A DNA stretch of 55,643 bases from Bacteroidota bacterium (GTDB lineage Bacteria > Bacteroidota > Bacteroidia > CAILMK01 > JAAYUY01). The stretch covers positions 1 through 55,643 of the forward strand of contig JABINZ010000251.1 in the NCBI GenBank assembly GCA_018698135.1. The letters are read 5' to 3'. Positions 18,668 through 27,801 of this stretch are shown here, piece after piece. Below the pieces are notes generated by a model. The model was not told where the DNA came from, made no database searches, and was given only the letters and a program-made list of their open reading frames with translations. The position numbers and the translations under genes were made by a program. Each line of letters begins with the position of its first letter. Position 1 is the first letter of the stretch.

Positions 18668-19729
18668 TTGAGTGAAATTACTTTTACCCCAATCAACGAA
18701 TTAGGGGAATTTGGCCTGATTGATAGGCTTACAGAACAAATTCAAATCCAGAATGCCTCCAGTATTAAAGCTGGTGGAGACGATTGTGCAGTTATCGATT
18801 ACAAGAATAAGCAAACGCTTGTTTCAACAGATATGCTGGTAAGCAATGTGCATTTCGACTTACTTTACACTCCTTTGCAACATCTTGGATACAAATCCAT
18901 CATAGCAGGTATTTCAGATATTTATGCTATGAACGGAATGGCCGAACAAGTTGTTGTATCAATTGCTATTAGCAATCAGTTTTCTATTGAAATGTTGGAT
19001 TTGCTATTTAGTGGTATGCTAACAGCTTGTGAGCAATATAAGGTCGATTTTGTGGGTGGAGACACTACAACAATTGATACTGGCTTGGTCATAAACGTAA
19101 CAGCCATGGGGCATGCTGCGAAAAAAGAAATCGTGTATAGAGATGGGGCTAAGAAAAACGACATCCTATGTGTTTCAGGAGATTTAGGAGCATCTTATGT
19201 CGGCTTGTTAATTCTTGAAAGAGAGAAACAGGTTTTTTTAGCCGATAAGCAAATGCAACCTAAGTTGGAAGGCTACGACTATGTGTTAAAACGACAATTA
19301 AGGCCAGAGGCCAGAATAGACGTGGTAAAGGAATTAAAAGCCTTGGGAGTTGTTCCTACATCCATGATAGATATTTCAGATGGATTGAGTTCTGAAATTC
19401 TCCATATTTCAAAACAATCAAAATTGGGATGCAAGCTTTTTGAAGAAAAGATCCCTATAGACCCCACTACTTACAATACAGCTCGTGAGCTAAATCTGGA
19501 CCCCACTACTTGTGCATTAAGTGGAGGCGAAGATTACGAATTGCTTTTTACCGTTTCTGCAGAAGAGTTTGAAAAATTAAAAGACCATCCTGATTTTACA
19601 CCTATTGGTCATATGACTGACTTGGATTTTGGCTGTAAAATGATTTCCAAATCTGGCTATGAGCACGAACTGAAAGCACAAGGCTGGAAGGTATTTGGGG
19701 CAAAAGAAGGTGAGGAATCTGCTTCGTGA
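18668..19729 (+). CDS. thiL: Thiamine-monophosphate kinase
   Basis: ThiL phosphorylates thiamine monophosphate to thiamine diphosphate, the active cofactor, using ATP. The 353 residues show the family opening 'ELGEFGLIDRLTEQI', the metal/substrate segment 'AGGDDCAVID', 'STDMLVSNVHFD', 'DFVGGDTTTID', and 'CALSGGEDYELLFTV' near the C-terminus. The start is a TTG; there is no earlier ATG in frame and the family motif begins about ten residues in, so TTG is credible. The next gene starts within its stop codon. No TPP riboswitch is visible upstream. Confidence 0.95.
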   Translation: MSEITFTPINELGEFGLIDRLTEQIQIQNASSIKAGGDDCAVIDYKNKQTLVSTDMLVSNVHFDLLYTPLQHLGYKSIIAGISDIYAMNGMAEQVVVSIAISNQFSIEMLDLLFSGMLTACEQYKVDFVGGDTTTIDTGLVINVTAMGHAAKKEIVYRDGAKKNDILCVSGDLGASYVGLLILEREKQVFLADKQMQPKLEGYDYVLKRQLRPEARIDVVKELKALGVVPTSMIDISDGLSSEILHISKQSKLGCKLFEEKIPIDPTTYNTARELNLDPTTCALSGGEDYELLFTVSAEEFEKLKDHPDFTPIGHMTDLDFGCKMISKSGYEHELKAQGWKVFGAKEGEESAS

Positions 19730-19749
19730 TTAATTCAATTCAAAAACAA

Positions 19750-21033
19750 ATGCGGAGGCTGACATTTTTTTTCATTCTTCTTTTTCCATTTTATTCTTTT
19801 TCTCAAAATCTTAACCACATCGAATCTCGTGGAGATTATTTTCATGTTTACACCCTTTCTGTTGACAAAGGAAGGCTTTCAACAATAAATCTGCCCGTAT
19901 CCGCTACAGGAGTGTCATTTCAAATTGATCTACACGAGACTTTTGTCGGGAGCTACATAATTTGCGCTGAAGAAAAAATCGATATTATTGCCAACACCCA
20001 CGATAAAGAAACCGCCTATGAAGGACGTTTTAAGGTGTCTGAACTAATACTCATTGAGCCGAATTGCAAATCCATTCAATTATATTCCAGTCTTCTTTCA
20101 GGAAAAATAGTTTTTCATTTATATCATGCTGGAGTCATTGATATATCAAAGTCTCCTACGAGAGGCGATGCTGATTCATTGGCTTGTTCAAAACCAAAAA
20201 CAATTGATCAGTCAGTTTGGAGAGATGGTTTGCCTGCTCCTACTGAAAATCCTGCTTTTACCCAAACAGACCATGTTGTTGTTCATCATTCAGCTGGTTC
20301 AAACCTAAACACAGATCATTTGTCAGCAATCCGAACAATTTATATATACCATACGCAAACCAATGGATGGGATGATATTGGATACAATTATGTTATTGCT
20401 CGTGATGGTACAATTTACGATGCAAGGGAAGGGCATAATCTGGTTGAAGAAGACTTTGTGAAAGGAGCCCATTTCTGTGGTAAAAATTCTAACACCATGG
20501 GCGTATCAATTCTGGGAACCTATACCAACGAATTACCCCCTGACACAGCAGTCAGCGCGCTTGTTTGGCTTTTATCATGGAAGTTGCACAAGGATCAATT
20601 AAATCCATTAGACAGCAGCATTCATCCACGAGGAGGCAACGATTATCTTCCCGTTATTTGTGGCCATCAAGACGGTTGTGCAACCATCTGCCCAGGCGAT
20701 ATCTTTTACAGCCAGTTTAATCAAATACGAAATGAGGTCTGGGAAAAAATAAAGAATTGCCCATCAAATACAGTTCTTGAAAACAAGACTAATATGGAGG
20801 CAGTTGTTTACCCACAGCCAGCAAGCTCAAAAATATTTATTCGGATTGCATCGGATTTTCAAAACACAAACACGCTGCTTCAGCTTTTCAGAGCTGATGG
20901 TCAAATTATATATCAGGAAATCCAACAGAACACTTCTTTTTCAGTTGATGTTTCCCAATTCGGAAAGGGTGTTTATTTCCTCAAGATACAAAGCGATAAG
21001 CATTATTATCAACAGTTGGTTCTGCTAAACTAA
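19750..21033 (+). CDS. Secreted PGRP-type N-acetylmuramoyl-L-alanine amidase with T9SS sorting domain
   Basis: This zinc amidase should cleave the bond between N-acetylmuramic acid and the peptide stem. It has a signal peptide ('RRLTFFFILLFPFYSFS'), an N-terminal region of ~130 residues of unknown fold, a PGRP/amidase-2 domain with zinc ligands in 'DHVVVHHSAGS', 'VICGHQDGC' and 'CPGD', and a T9SS type A sorting domain ('YPQPASSKIFIRIAS' ... 'GVYFLKIQ'). The sorting domain implies export beyond the outer membrane. A GTG at 19726 overlapping the thiL stop is an alternative start; the ATG at 19750 gives the better signal peptide. Confidence 0.88.
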   Translation: MRRLTFFFILLFPFYSFSQNLNHIESRGDYFHVYTLSVDKGRLSTINLPVSATGVSFQIDLHETFVGSYIICAEEKIDIIANTHDKETAYEGRFKVSELILIEPNCKSIQLYSSLLSGKIVFHLYHAGVIDISKSPTRGDADSLACSKPKTIDQSVWRDGLPAPTENPAFTQTDHVVVHHSAGSNLNTDHLSAIRTIYIYHTQTNGWDDIGYNYVIARDGTIYDAREGHNLVEEDFVKGAHFCGKNSNTMGVSILGTYTNELPPDTAVSALVWLLSWKLHKDQLNPLDSSIHPRGGNDYLPVICGHQDGCATICPGDIFYSQFNQIRNEVWEKIKNCPSNTVLENKTNMEAVVYPQPASSKIFIRIASDFQNTNTLLQLFRADGQIIYQEIQQNTSFSVDVSQFGKGVYFLKIQSDKHYYQQLVLLN

Positions 21034-21035
21034 GA

Positions 21036-21557
21036 TCATTTTGGGGGAACAATCATCTTAAGAAGCTCGTCCTCAAGCTGTATAACCCTTTGGGTTTCTG
21101 AAATAATATTGTCACAGGTGTTTTTTGCCGCACCAAACTGCATGAGTAAGTCTGCAATCGTAGCTGTTAGCAATGCATTATTCAAATACGTGAAAAGGGT
21201 ATTGGAGTATGTTTGAATTAGCAGACATTTATCTTCCACCTTACCGGACTTGAGTTTAATATCAACACCTCCATTATCGTCATCTATTTTGCTTATTTCT
21301 AATAATTCATCCTGCACATAAGTTGTTGATGCTTGCAGGTTTTCTAGCTCATAAACACTTTGCTCGACATAAAACCGTGCCTCTTCGTAATTAACAGCAT
21401 CTAGGGCATCTTCAATATTTTCGTAGAGATTTTCAGCATAGGTTAGCACATCCTTTGAGTATTTTCCGGCATCTTTAACATGCTTTACCAATACTTTGTT
21501 TTGGGCATTTGAGGTGAATACAAATAATGCAATAAAAGCTACTAATAAATATTTCAT
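21036..21557 (-). CDS. Exported helical protein of unknown function
   Basis: The 173-residue product has a Sec signal peptide (1-18, 'AFIALFVFTSNAQ') and is then almost entirely predicted alpha-helical and acidic. 'YAENLYENIEDALDAVNYEEA' resembles a helical-bundle segment; there are two Cys (in 'DKCLLIQ' and 'KNTCDN') that might pair. I recognise no family. Its start codon overlaps the stop of the S9 peptidase by 4 bases (ATGA), so it is the second gene of that operon. It ends two bases from the convergent amidase gene. Confidence 0.65.
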   Translation of the reverse strand: MKYLLVAFIALFVFTSNAQNKVLVKHVKDAGKYSKDVLTYAENLYENIEDALDAVNYEEARFYVEQSVYELENLQASTTYVQDELLEISKIDDDNGGVDIKLKSGKVEDKCLLIQTYSNTLFTYLNNALLTATIADLLMQFGAAKNTCDNIISETQRVIQLEDELLKMIVPPK

Positions 21558-24394
21558 TTTCCTTTTTTGATAAGTTCATAACCCGACTCTTTTCCTTTTT
21601 TTAAAGCAGGAATACCATCTGTCATCCAAACAGGGGCAGGCTTGTCTAGTAAATAATGATCAAAAAACTGACTCATGCGAATACTTAAGTCCATTCTATT
21701 GGGCCATTGTTTCAAATTATGTGCCTCTCCATTATAGGTTAGCATCCACACAGGCTTTTCAAGCCTTCGTAATGCCATAAAAAACTCGATTCCCTGATAC
21801 CAGGGGACAGCTCCATCTTTATCATTGTGCATTAATAAAAGTGGTGTTTTTACCTGATCTGCAAAAAACAAGGGCGAGTTTTCAATGTATAGATCCAGAT
21901 TTTCCCATAAGGTAGCACCAATTCGACTTTGCCCTGCTTCGTATTGAAACATTCGGCTCATACCAGATTCCCAACGAATGCCTCCAAAAGCACTGGTCAT
22001 ATTGCTAACAACAGCACCCCCCATGGCACATTTAAACATATCGGTTTGTGTAATAATATAAGCGGTTTGGTATCCTCCCCAACTTTGTCCTTGTAAGCCC
22101 ATTCTCTCCTGATCGACAAATCCTTGTTCAATCAAATAATTAGTACCGCTCACCACCGTGTTTAAAGCCGACTTTCCCGGATGCCCTTTGTCATAATAGA
22201 TGTCTGGAATAAAAATTAAATAGCCATTGCTCGTAAACAGTGGAAACGAAATAACAGAATGACTTGGTTTGGGCACATAATACTGATGAAGGCCATCAGT
22301 ATAGCGTTCATAGTAATAAACAATCATTGGATACTTTTTGCTGGGATCGAAATTCTCAGGTTTATACAGCAGTCCTTTGTTTTCTTTTCCATTCTCCATT
22401 GTCCAGCTTATTTCTTCCACACTTCCCCATAAATACTCTTTTTGCTGGGGATTAGCATCGCTCAACTTGTTTGATGTTTTAAAATCATCATAGCTTACAT
22501 AAAGATCAGGGCAATCGGTGAATGAGCTTTTATAATAGCTGTATACTTCTCCATCTTTCGATTTCTTCAAATATTTGATGCTGTAATCATCAAACAAAAG
22601 CGCTGTAGGATCCGATTTTTCAACTCCCCTTAAGCGGAAATAGCCCGATTTTTTATTTTCTTCCCCAAAAGCTGACAAAACCAAGTCTTGATTTGGTGAA
22701 AGAAATTCTTCTTCAGGATTGAGCCTTACATATTTTAACCGTATTTCATTTTTCCGCCCATATGAGTTAGTCAGGTTTACTGTATTTTGAGGATTAGCAG
22801 GATCGATTTTCCACAAATCATAACGATCATAAATTAAAACAAATTCGTCATCGGCTGTCCAGGCAGCAACCCCATATGGACGTGGGTTTGAAGGAACATC
22901 GTGCTCTTCCTGATACAAAGGAAAGGGGATAGCTCCAGATATCTTGCGCACCTCTTTTCCTTTGGTGGTTTTAATATACCATGAACTATCCTTTGCTGCG
23001 TACCAATAAACATATTTTCCGGCAGGAGAAACAGAAACACTTGATTCTTCTTTTTCCAGAATCATCGACTTTTCACCTGTTTTAAGGTCAATTAAAAAAG
23101 CATCAAAAAACCTACTTCCGCTCCAGGAATATGCTTTTTGATATTTTTCCTGTGCAAAACCAAGTGCATAGCGACCATTTCCCCGATTGTAAAAACGAAC
23201 CCTCGGCATTTCTTCTGTGGCTAACTGTCGCATTTTCTTTTCATCAATCAAATAAACAGCCTTATAATTCTTCTTCAAATCTGCACTCAGGCTTTTGTTT
23301 TGTTGAGTTTGCAATCTTGTATCTTGCCAATTCCAAATATCTAGTTTGTATTTCTCTTCATCTAATAAGGTATCTTCTGGTTCTGGCTCTAGAATAGGGG
23401 CGTTTCCAAAGAAAATACGGTTTCCGGCCTTTGAAAAACTTATGCTACTATACTCGCTAACACTCCAGCCTTCAAGCATATTCTCACTTGTATTATCAAT
23501 TATTAATTTGGGTTTCTTTTTTTTCCAAACCAAACCATAGTATAAATCATATAATTTGTGCTTCCCCGTATCTTCAGAAACAACAAAGGCTATCTGTGTT
23601 CCAACCTCATCAATTCCAAAATTTTTCATCTCTCCTGTTGTCCGGAAAAGCTCCTTTCTTTCAAGCGTAAGTGGGTTAAACACCCAAATAGATGTTGAAT
23701 CCAGAGAGTCCTTAATGACTGATTTTATTACAAATAATTCTCCGTTTTTTGATATAGAATATTCAGACACATTTTCAAAAACAACTTCTTCGCCTGAAAT
23801 AGGATTTAGAATGTGAAGGTGGGTATTTAGCTGTTTTTTAAGTTTCTTGTTTACTTTCTTTAGCGAGTCCTTTTCTTCTTTGCTTACAAGGCTATCTGCC
23901 TTTATAGATTTTACTTCTTCAGGAATTTGTTTTTCTAGTAAATATGCAATTCTTGAGGGGCCTTCTTCAGCTATTTTGAATGATTTAACATCGGCAATTT
24001 TAATTAAGCTATCTTTTCCAAACAGAAAAATACCTAATGAATCCTTTGGCAACTTTTCCTTTTTCACTTTATCAAATTTCATTTGCCGTAAAGTATCCGT
24101 TTGGGGTTTGATGCTGAAGGCAAAAAAATCATTTGCATAGGCAAATTTAGCCGCCTTTCCTCTGGGAAAAACAAGTGTTCTGTCTGTTGAAATGTGATAT
24201 AAAAACAAGTTTCCATCACCTTTTTGAGGATTCACCTCCCAGGAGACGAAGACTCCGTTATTTGAGATAGTACTCTTGGTAACATTTTCCCAGCTTTTAT
24301 ATACGCTGTGATCAAGTGGTTTTTTGCTTACATTTTGTGCTGATATTGAGTTCGTAATCAATATCAGAAATATAACAGGAAGGAATCTCTTCAT
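21554..24394 (-). CDS. S9-family serine peptidase (prolyl oligopeptidase family)
   Basis: This is a large periplasmic or outer-membrane peptidase of the S9 family, like the dipeptidyl aminopeptidases that Bacteroidota use to take up peptides. From Met3 it has ~946 residues: signal peptide ('PVIFLILITNSISAQ'), a long beta-propeller region (~40-660) and a C-terminal alpha/beta hydrolase. The catalytic triad looks complete: Ser in 'GLQGQSWGGYQ' (GxSxGG), Asp in 'MHNDKDGAVPW' and His in 'YNGEAHNLK'. The first Met of the frame is at 24400; the one used here gives the normal 'MKRF' signal start. Confidence 0.92.
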   Translation of the reverse strand: MKRFLPVIFLILITNSISAQNVSKKPLDHSVYKSWENVTKSTISNNGVFVSWEVNPQKGDGNLFLYHISTDRTLVFPRGKAAKFAYANDFFAFSIKPQTDTLRQMKFDKVKKEKLPKDSLGIFLFGKDSLIKIADVKSFKIAEEGPSRIAYLLEKQIPEEVKSIKADSLVSKEEKDSLKKVNKKLKKQLNTHLHILNPISGEEVVFENVSEYSISKNGELFVIKSVIKDSLDSTSIWVFNPLTLERKELFRTTGEMKNFGIDEVGTQIAFVVSEDTGKHKLYDLYYGLVWKKKKPKLIIDNTSENMLEGWSVSEYSSISFSKAGNRIFFGNAPILEPEPEDTLLDEEKYKLDIWNWQDTRLQTQQNKSLSADLKKNYKAVYLIDEKKMRQLATEEMPRVRFYNRGNGRYALGFAQEKYQKAYSWSGSRFFDAFLIDLKTGEKSMILEKEESSVSVSPAGKYVYWYAAKDSSWYIKTTKGKEVRKISGAIPFPLYQEEHDVPSNPRPYGVAAWTADDEFVLIYDRYDLWKIDPANPQNTVNLTNSYGRKNEIRLKYVRLNPEEEFLSPNQDLVLSAFGEENKKSGYFRLRGVEKSDPTALLFDDYSIKYLKKSKDGEVYSYYKSSFTDCPDLYVSYDDFKTSNKLSDANPQQKEYLWGSVEEISWTMENGKENKGLLYKPENFDPSKKYPMIVYYYERYTDGLHQYYVPKPSHSVISFPLFTSNGYLIFIPDIYYDKGHPGKSALNTVVSGTNYLIEQGFVDQERMGLQGQSWGGYQTAYIITQTDMFKCAMGGAVVSNMTSAFGGIRWESGMSRMFQYEAGQSRIGATLWENLDLYIENSPLFFADQVKTPLLLMHNDKDGAVPWYQGIEFFMALRRLEKPVWMLTYNGEAHNLKQWPNRMDLSIRMSQFFDHYLLDKPAPVWMTDGIPALKKGKESGYELIKKGK

Positions 24395-24434
24395 GAACAA
24401 AGACTTTATTATTTAAAACGAAAATAAGCGTTTT

Positions 24435-25649
24435 TTAGGAAACCTTTTGTCCGCTTATTTTTTTAGGTATTTTCAGAAAAAACACAAAAGGTATTCCCCC
24501 CAATGCTAAATAAGCAGTAAATCGATAGGTGTTTTCAAGGCCAATACTATCTGCTAATAAACCAACAAAAAAGGCTGCTGATGCTGCAATTCCAAAAGAA
24601 ATGGCCATAAAAATGCTATTCAGGAATGCTGGCCGTTTGCCGGGAATATCTTGCACCATAGCCAATAACACAGGTGTTGTTGCAAAATGAAAGAAGCCAA
24701 TTAATGTCAATAAGGCAAACATAATTAGCTTGTGTTCAAACCATATAAATAGCCACATCAGCACCGGGCTGATTAGAGCAATGATTAACAAGGTTGTTTT
24801 TCTTCCAATTTTATCAGAAAATGTGCCTGAAAAATAAGTTCCAAAAACACTTCCTGCCTGCAATATCATCAGAGCTGCACCGCTTAACCATAAACTACCT
24901 CCCTTTACCGTAATAAAGGTTGGTAAAAAGAGCGTAAGTGCCGTTTTCATTGCACCCCGACAGGTCATATAACCTGCTAGCATGATAAAGAATGGAACCA
25001 AAGGTCGAAGTGTTTTAAATACACCCGTTTGTTTTTCACGTCCAATGTCCTGAGAGATTTTTATTTTTCCAAGTCTGAAATACAAAAATATTGACGATAG
25101 AATTCCAAAAGGTAATAGCCTGTAAGTTCCTTCCAAACCCCATAATGAAACCGCTCCAACAATTACCATTGGGCCTAATGTTCTTGCAAGCTCTCCTCCG
25201 ATCATATAATAGCTCATGCCTTTTCCTACCCGATCTCCAGAAACTTTTTTCATCATCACAGGGGTAGGAATATGGTAGAATGTTGAGCTCAAACCAGCTG
25301 TTAAAATCAAAACAACTAATAAGTTATAAGATGGGGCTAAGCCAATAAGACTCATAGCGCTGGCTGTGATTGCCGGTGTTACAATCACGATATACCTCAT
25401 TTTAATTTTATCTGCAAAAGACCCAATTATTGGGTTTAATAAGGCGGGAATTGATTGCAACGAGCCCAACAATCCAACCTTTGCATAGCTAAGGTCAAAT
25501 TTTGTAATAAGCAATGGTACAATGGGCGCTAAAAACGAGTTGAAAATATCATGAAGCAAATGGCTAAAGGCAACCAAAATCACATTAGCTGTCTGGAATT
25601 TTGAACTTGCATTTCCTGATTCCTTATTATTTTGAGGGCTACTATTCAC
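24435..25649 (-). CDS. MFS transporter, fosmidomycin-resistance (Fsr)-like
   Basis: This is a 404-residue, 12-helix major facilitator. The first helix 'ANVILVAFSHLLHDIFNSFL' with 'PLLITKFDLSYAKVGLLGS' and 'NPIIGSFADKIKMR' closely matches the Fsr branch, which exports fosmidomycin and perhaps sugars or arabinose. The later 'GTFSDKIGRKTTLLI' is the second-half MFS signature. It overlaps the upstream beta-barrel gene by 8 bases and ends the YjbQ/outer-membrane protein/MFS operon. The family is clear; the natural substrate is not known. Confidence 0.88.
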   Translation of the reverse strand: MNSSPQNNKESGNASSKFQTANVILVAFSHLLHDIFNSFLAPIVPLLITKFDLSYAKVGLLGSLQSIPALLNPIIGSFADKIKMRYIVIVTPAITASAMSLIGLAPSYNLLVVLILTAGLSSTFYHIPTPVMMKKVSGDRVGKGMSYYMIGGELARTLGPMVIVGAVSLWGLEGTYRLLPFGILSSIFLYFRLGKIKISQDIGREKQTGVFKTLRPLVPFFIMLAGYMTCRGAMKTALTLFLPTFITVKGGSLWLSGAALMILQAGSVFGTYFSGTFSDKIGRKTTLLIIALISPVLMWLFIWFEHKLIMFALLTLIGFFHFATTPVLLAMVQDIPGKRPAFLNSIFMAISFGIAASAAFFVGLLADSIGLENTYRFTAYLALGGIPFVFFLKIPKKISGQKVS

Positions 25650-26787
25650 TTATGGTTCCCTTAAGGTACTCGTGTAAATTGAAATTCATTATACCCACCA
25701 TTTCCGGTATAGTACGGCTTCCCAGAAAAAATTCATCCCTTTTTACATAAAACGGAAATGGCCGTTTTAGCTGAACGAATTGATTGTCTAAAATAAGTAA
25801 AGACTCAATACCAGTGGAAGTTTTTCCAACATCATCGGCTTGAAGGGAGGCAATTTCTGCGAGATAAATATTCTTGCTCTCGCAACTTATTGATGAGTCG
25901 ACTTGAAAACTTTCGTTGAGGAAAATATTTTCAAGTAAACCAGCCCGAACCTTTTCAGAATCGTAGCTATAAAAGAAGTATACAGGCGAAAATGTATAGT
26001 ATTTTTTGAACGAAGCCATTATTTCTCTGTTCTCTTCGTCTCGTTTATATTCCATGCTTTCAGCCTCGCTATGTCTACCGTCCTTTTTCAGACTTTGAAT
26101 TATTTGCTGATAGGTTTTTAGCCTAACCAATAATGCTCCTTCATGCAGTTCTACAATTTGTTTGTCAGCCAATTGCTCCTCTTTATTGACCCTTTTCTCG
26201 AATGGATTTTGACGTATAGGAATACTGAGCAAAAACTGCAAATTGGAAAAACTCACATCATTTAATGGATAATAATAGCGAAAACCAAGAGAAATATCAT
26301 TTTGAACATCAACATGCAAACCGGCAAAAACCTCAAACTCTTTTTTGAATTTTTCTACTGGAAGAATGTAAGAGTTGTTGGGGTTTGAGCCTTCTTGAAA
26401 AAGAGCTTCTAAAATGAATTCTGCCTGAACACCAAGTTCAAGCCTCACGGGATCAATTAATCGATATCCCAGATCAATTTCTGTGTCCAAATATTTGTAT
26501 TTATACTTGACATATGGGCTGCTTACTTTTGAGTTCCGCATGGAGAAATTAAACCCTAAACGTGTATCAAAGCGGGGTGCCAAATCCTTTTTAGCATAGA
26601 GGCCAATTAATGGCATGCTTCCATATTCCATGTTAAAAGAATCGGTTTTAAATTTTGAATAATTCAAACCAATATTCACACCCGGATCAACATGTTTCCA
26701 TATTCCTGTTTTTGTTTCCTGGGCACTCGAAACAGTGTAAACGAATACAAAAACAAATAACCATTTACCTTTTATCACTTTCATCAT
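25642..26787 (-). CDS. Predicted outer-membrane beta-barrel protein, unknown function
   Basis: The 381-residue product has a signal peptide ('[18 protein letters not shown]') followed by alternating hydrophobic strands such as '[20 protein letters not shown]', '[13 protein letters not shown]' and '[17 protein letters not shown]', which suggest an 8-stranded outer-membrane barrel at ~20-190. The second half (~195-381) is charged and mixed and probably soluble. I cannot name the family. Start and stop overlap its neighbours (4 bases with the YjbQ gene, 8 with the MFS gene), so the three are translated from one message. Confidence 0.6.
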   Translation of the reverse strand: MMKVIKGKWLFVFVFVYTVSSAQETKTGIWKHVDPGVNIGLNYSKFKTDSFNMEYGSMPLIGLYAKKDLAPRFDTRLGFNFSMRNSKVSSPYVKYKYKYLDTEIDLGYRLIDPVRLELGVQAEFILEALFQEGSNPNNSYILPVEKFKKEFEVFAGLHVDVQNDISLGFRYYYPLNDVSFSNLQFLLSIPIRQNPFEKRVNKEEQLADKQIVELHEGALLVRLKTYQQIIQSLKKDGRHSEAESMEYKRDEENREIMASFKKYYTFSPVYFFYSYDSEKVRAGLLENIFLNESFQVDSSISCESKNIYLAEIASLQADDVGKTSTGIESLLILDNQFVQLKRPFPFYVKRDEFFLGSRTIPEMVGIMNFNLHEYLKGTISE

Positions 26788-27221
26788 TCGCCTATTATTT
26801 TAACCAAAACCCGTTTTCTTCTTTTGCCATCAAATTCACCGTAAAATATTTGCTCCCATGGGCCAAAATCTAGCTTACCATTGGTTATGGCCACAACAAC
26901 TTCGCGACCCATTATTGTCCTTTTCAGATGTGCATCTGCATTGTCCTCATACGTATTGTGTTTGTACTGAGAATAGGGCATTTCAGGTGCAAGTTTTTCG
27001 AGCCAAACCTCAAAATCCTGATGCAAGCCTCCTTCGTCATCATTAATAAAAACACTGGCTGTAATATGCATGGCATTAATTAATATCAAGCCTTCTTGTA
27101 CACCACTTTCATCTATGCACTGCTGTGCATAATGGGTAATGTTTATTAGCTCTCTTCTTGCTTTAATATCGAACCAGAGTTCTTTTCTAAAAGATTTCAT
27201 TTGATCTGTTTTGTCATGCAA
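26784..27221 (-). CDS. YjbQ/UPF0047-family protein
   Basis: This is a 145-residue cytoplasmic protein of the UPF0047 family; E. coli YjbQ shows weak thiamine-phosphate synthase activity when overproduced. The family motifs are present: '[20 protein letters not shown]' near residues 44-63 with conserved His, '[20 protein letters not shown]' and '[19 protein letters not shown]', which form the trimer's active site. It is the first gene of an operon with an outer-membrane protein and an Fsr-like exporter, which does not obviously fit thiamine synthesis. Confidence 0.9.
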   Translation of the reverse strand: MHDKTDQMKSFRKELWFDIKARRELINITHYAQQCIDESGVQEGLILINAMHITASVFINDDEGGLHQDFEVWLEKLAPEMPYSQYKHNTYEDNADAHLKRTIMGREVVVAITNGKLDFGPWEQIFYGEFDGKRRKRVLVKIIGE

Positions 27222-27300
27222 AAATACATAAGTCTGCGCGAGTTAGGCTTAAAGATGCTTAATTTGGACATTTGGCTTAGGGATTTTGTTTACATTTAAG

Positions 27301-27308
27301 TAGTTTTG
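27301..27308 (+). promoter_or_regulatory. -7 promoter box (TAGTTTTG) for the small lipoprotein gene
   Basis: TAGTTTTG matches TAnnTTTG and lies ~24 bases before the preferred ATG. There is a TTTG at 27285-27288, but it is closer than the usual spacing, so the -33 element is doubtful. Confidence 0.4.
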
Positions 27309-27331
27309 ATGTGAGAACTAAAAACAGACAC

Positions 27332-27775
27332 ATGAAAAAATCTTTATTATTTCTTTCGCTGCTTGTCTTTTCTTCAATCTTCTTAATTAATTGCACCAAA
27401 ACAATCACGAATCCCACTGGTGACTGGGATATAACTGCAGTTGTAAACTCTGGTGGTCAATTTGACGTAACTGCTACGGCAAACATTAATGTTGAGGGAA
27501 CAACATTTACGGCCACTATAACCACTATCGATATTGGTGGTGCTGCTGAAGTGCATGTAATAAACCTGACAGGAGATGTTGATGGAGACAAGCTAATTGT
27601 TGATGCGTTTGTGTTTCCAGTGGTCGTTGGTGGCAATACCAATACGGTAACACTTTCTGTGACGCTAACCATCACAGACGATGCATTAACGGGTACTGGT
27701 ACTTATTCTGAAATAATTCCGGGAGTTGCAGATCCTGTTGATGGAACGGTTACCATAACAGGAACAAAAAAATAA
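27332..27775 (+). CDS. Small Thr/Val-rich lipoprotein
   Basis: The 147-residue product from this ATG has a lipoprotein signal ('LLVFSSIFLINC') and a mature part that is strongly beta in character, rich in Thr, Val and Gly ('GDWDITAVVNSGGQFDVTAT', 'TLTITDDALTGTGTYSE'). It resembles a small lipocalin-like or Ig-like beta barrel, but no motif confirms that. A TAGTTTTG -7 box at 27301-27308 would start the transcript near 27312, after the GTG at 27311, which supports the ATG at 27332. It is divergent from the YjbQ operon and convergent with the electron-transfer operon. Confidence 0.6.
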   Translation: MKKSLLFLSLLVFSSIFLINCTKTITNPTGDWDITAVVNSGGQFDVTATANINVEGTTFTATITTIDIGGAAEVHVINLTGDVDGDKLIVDAFVFPVVVGGNTNTVTLSVTLTITDDALTGTGTYSEIIPGVADPVDGTVTITGTKK

Positions 27776-27801
27776 GGATTACAATAAGTAATTCTGCAGT
27801 A

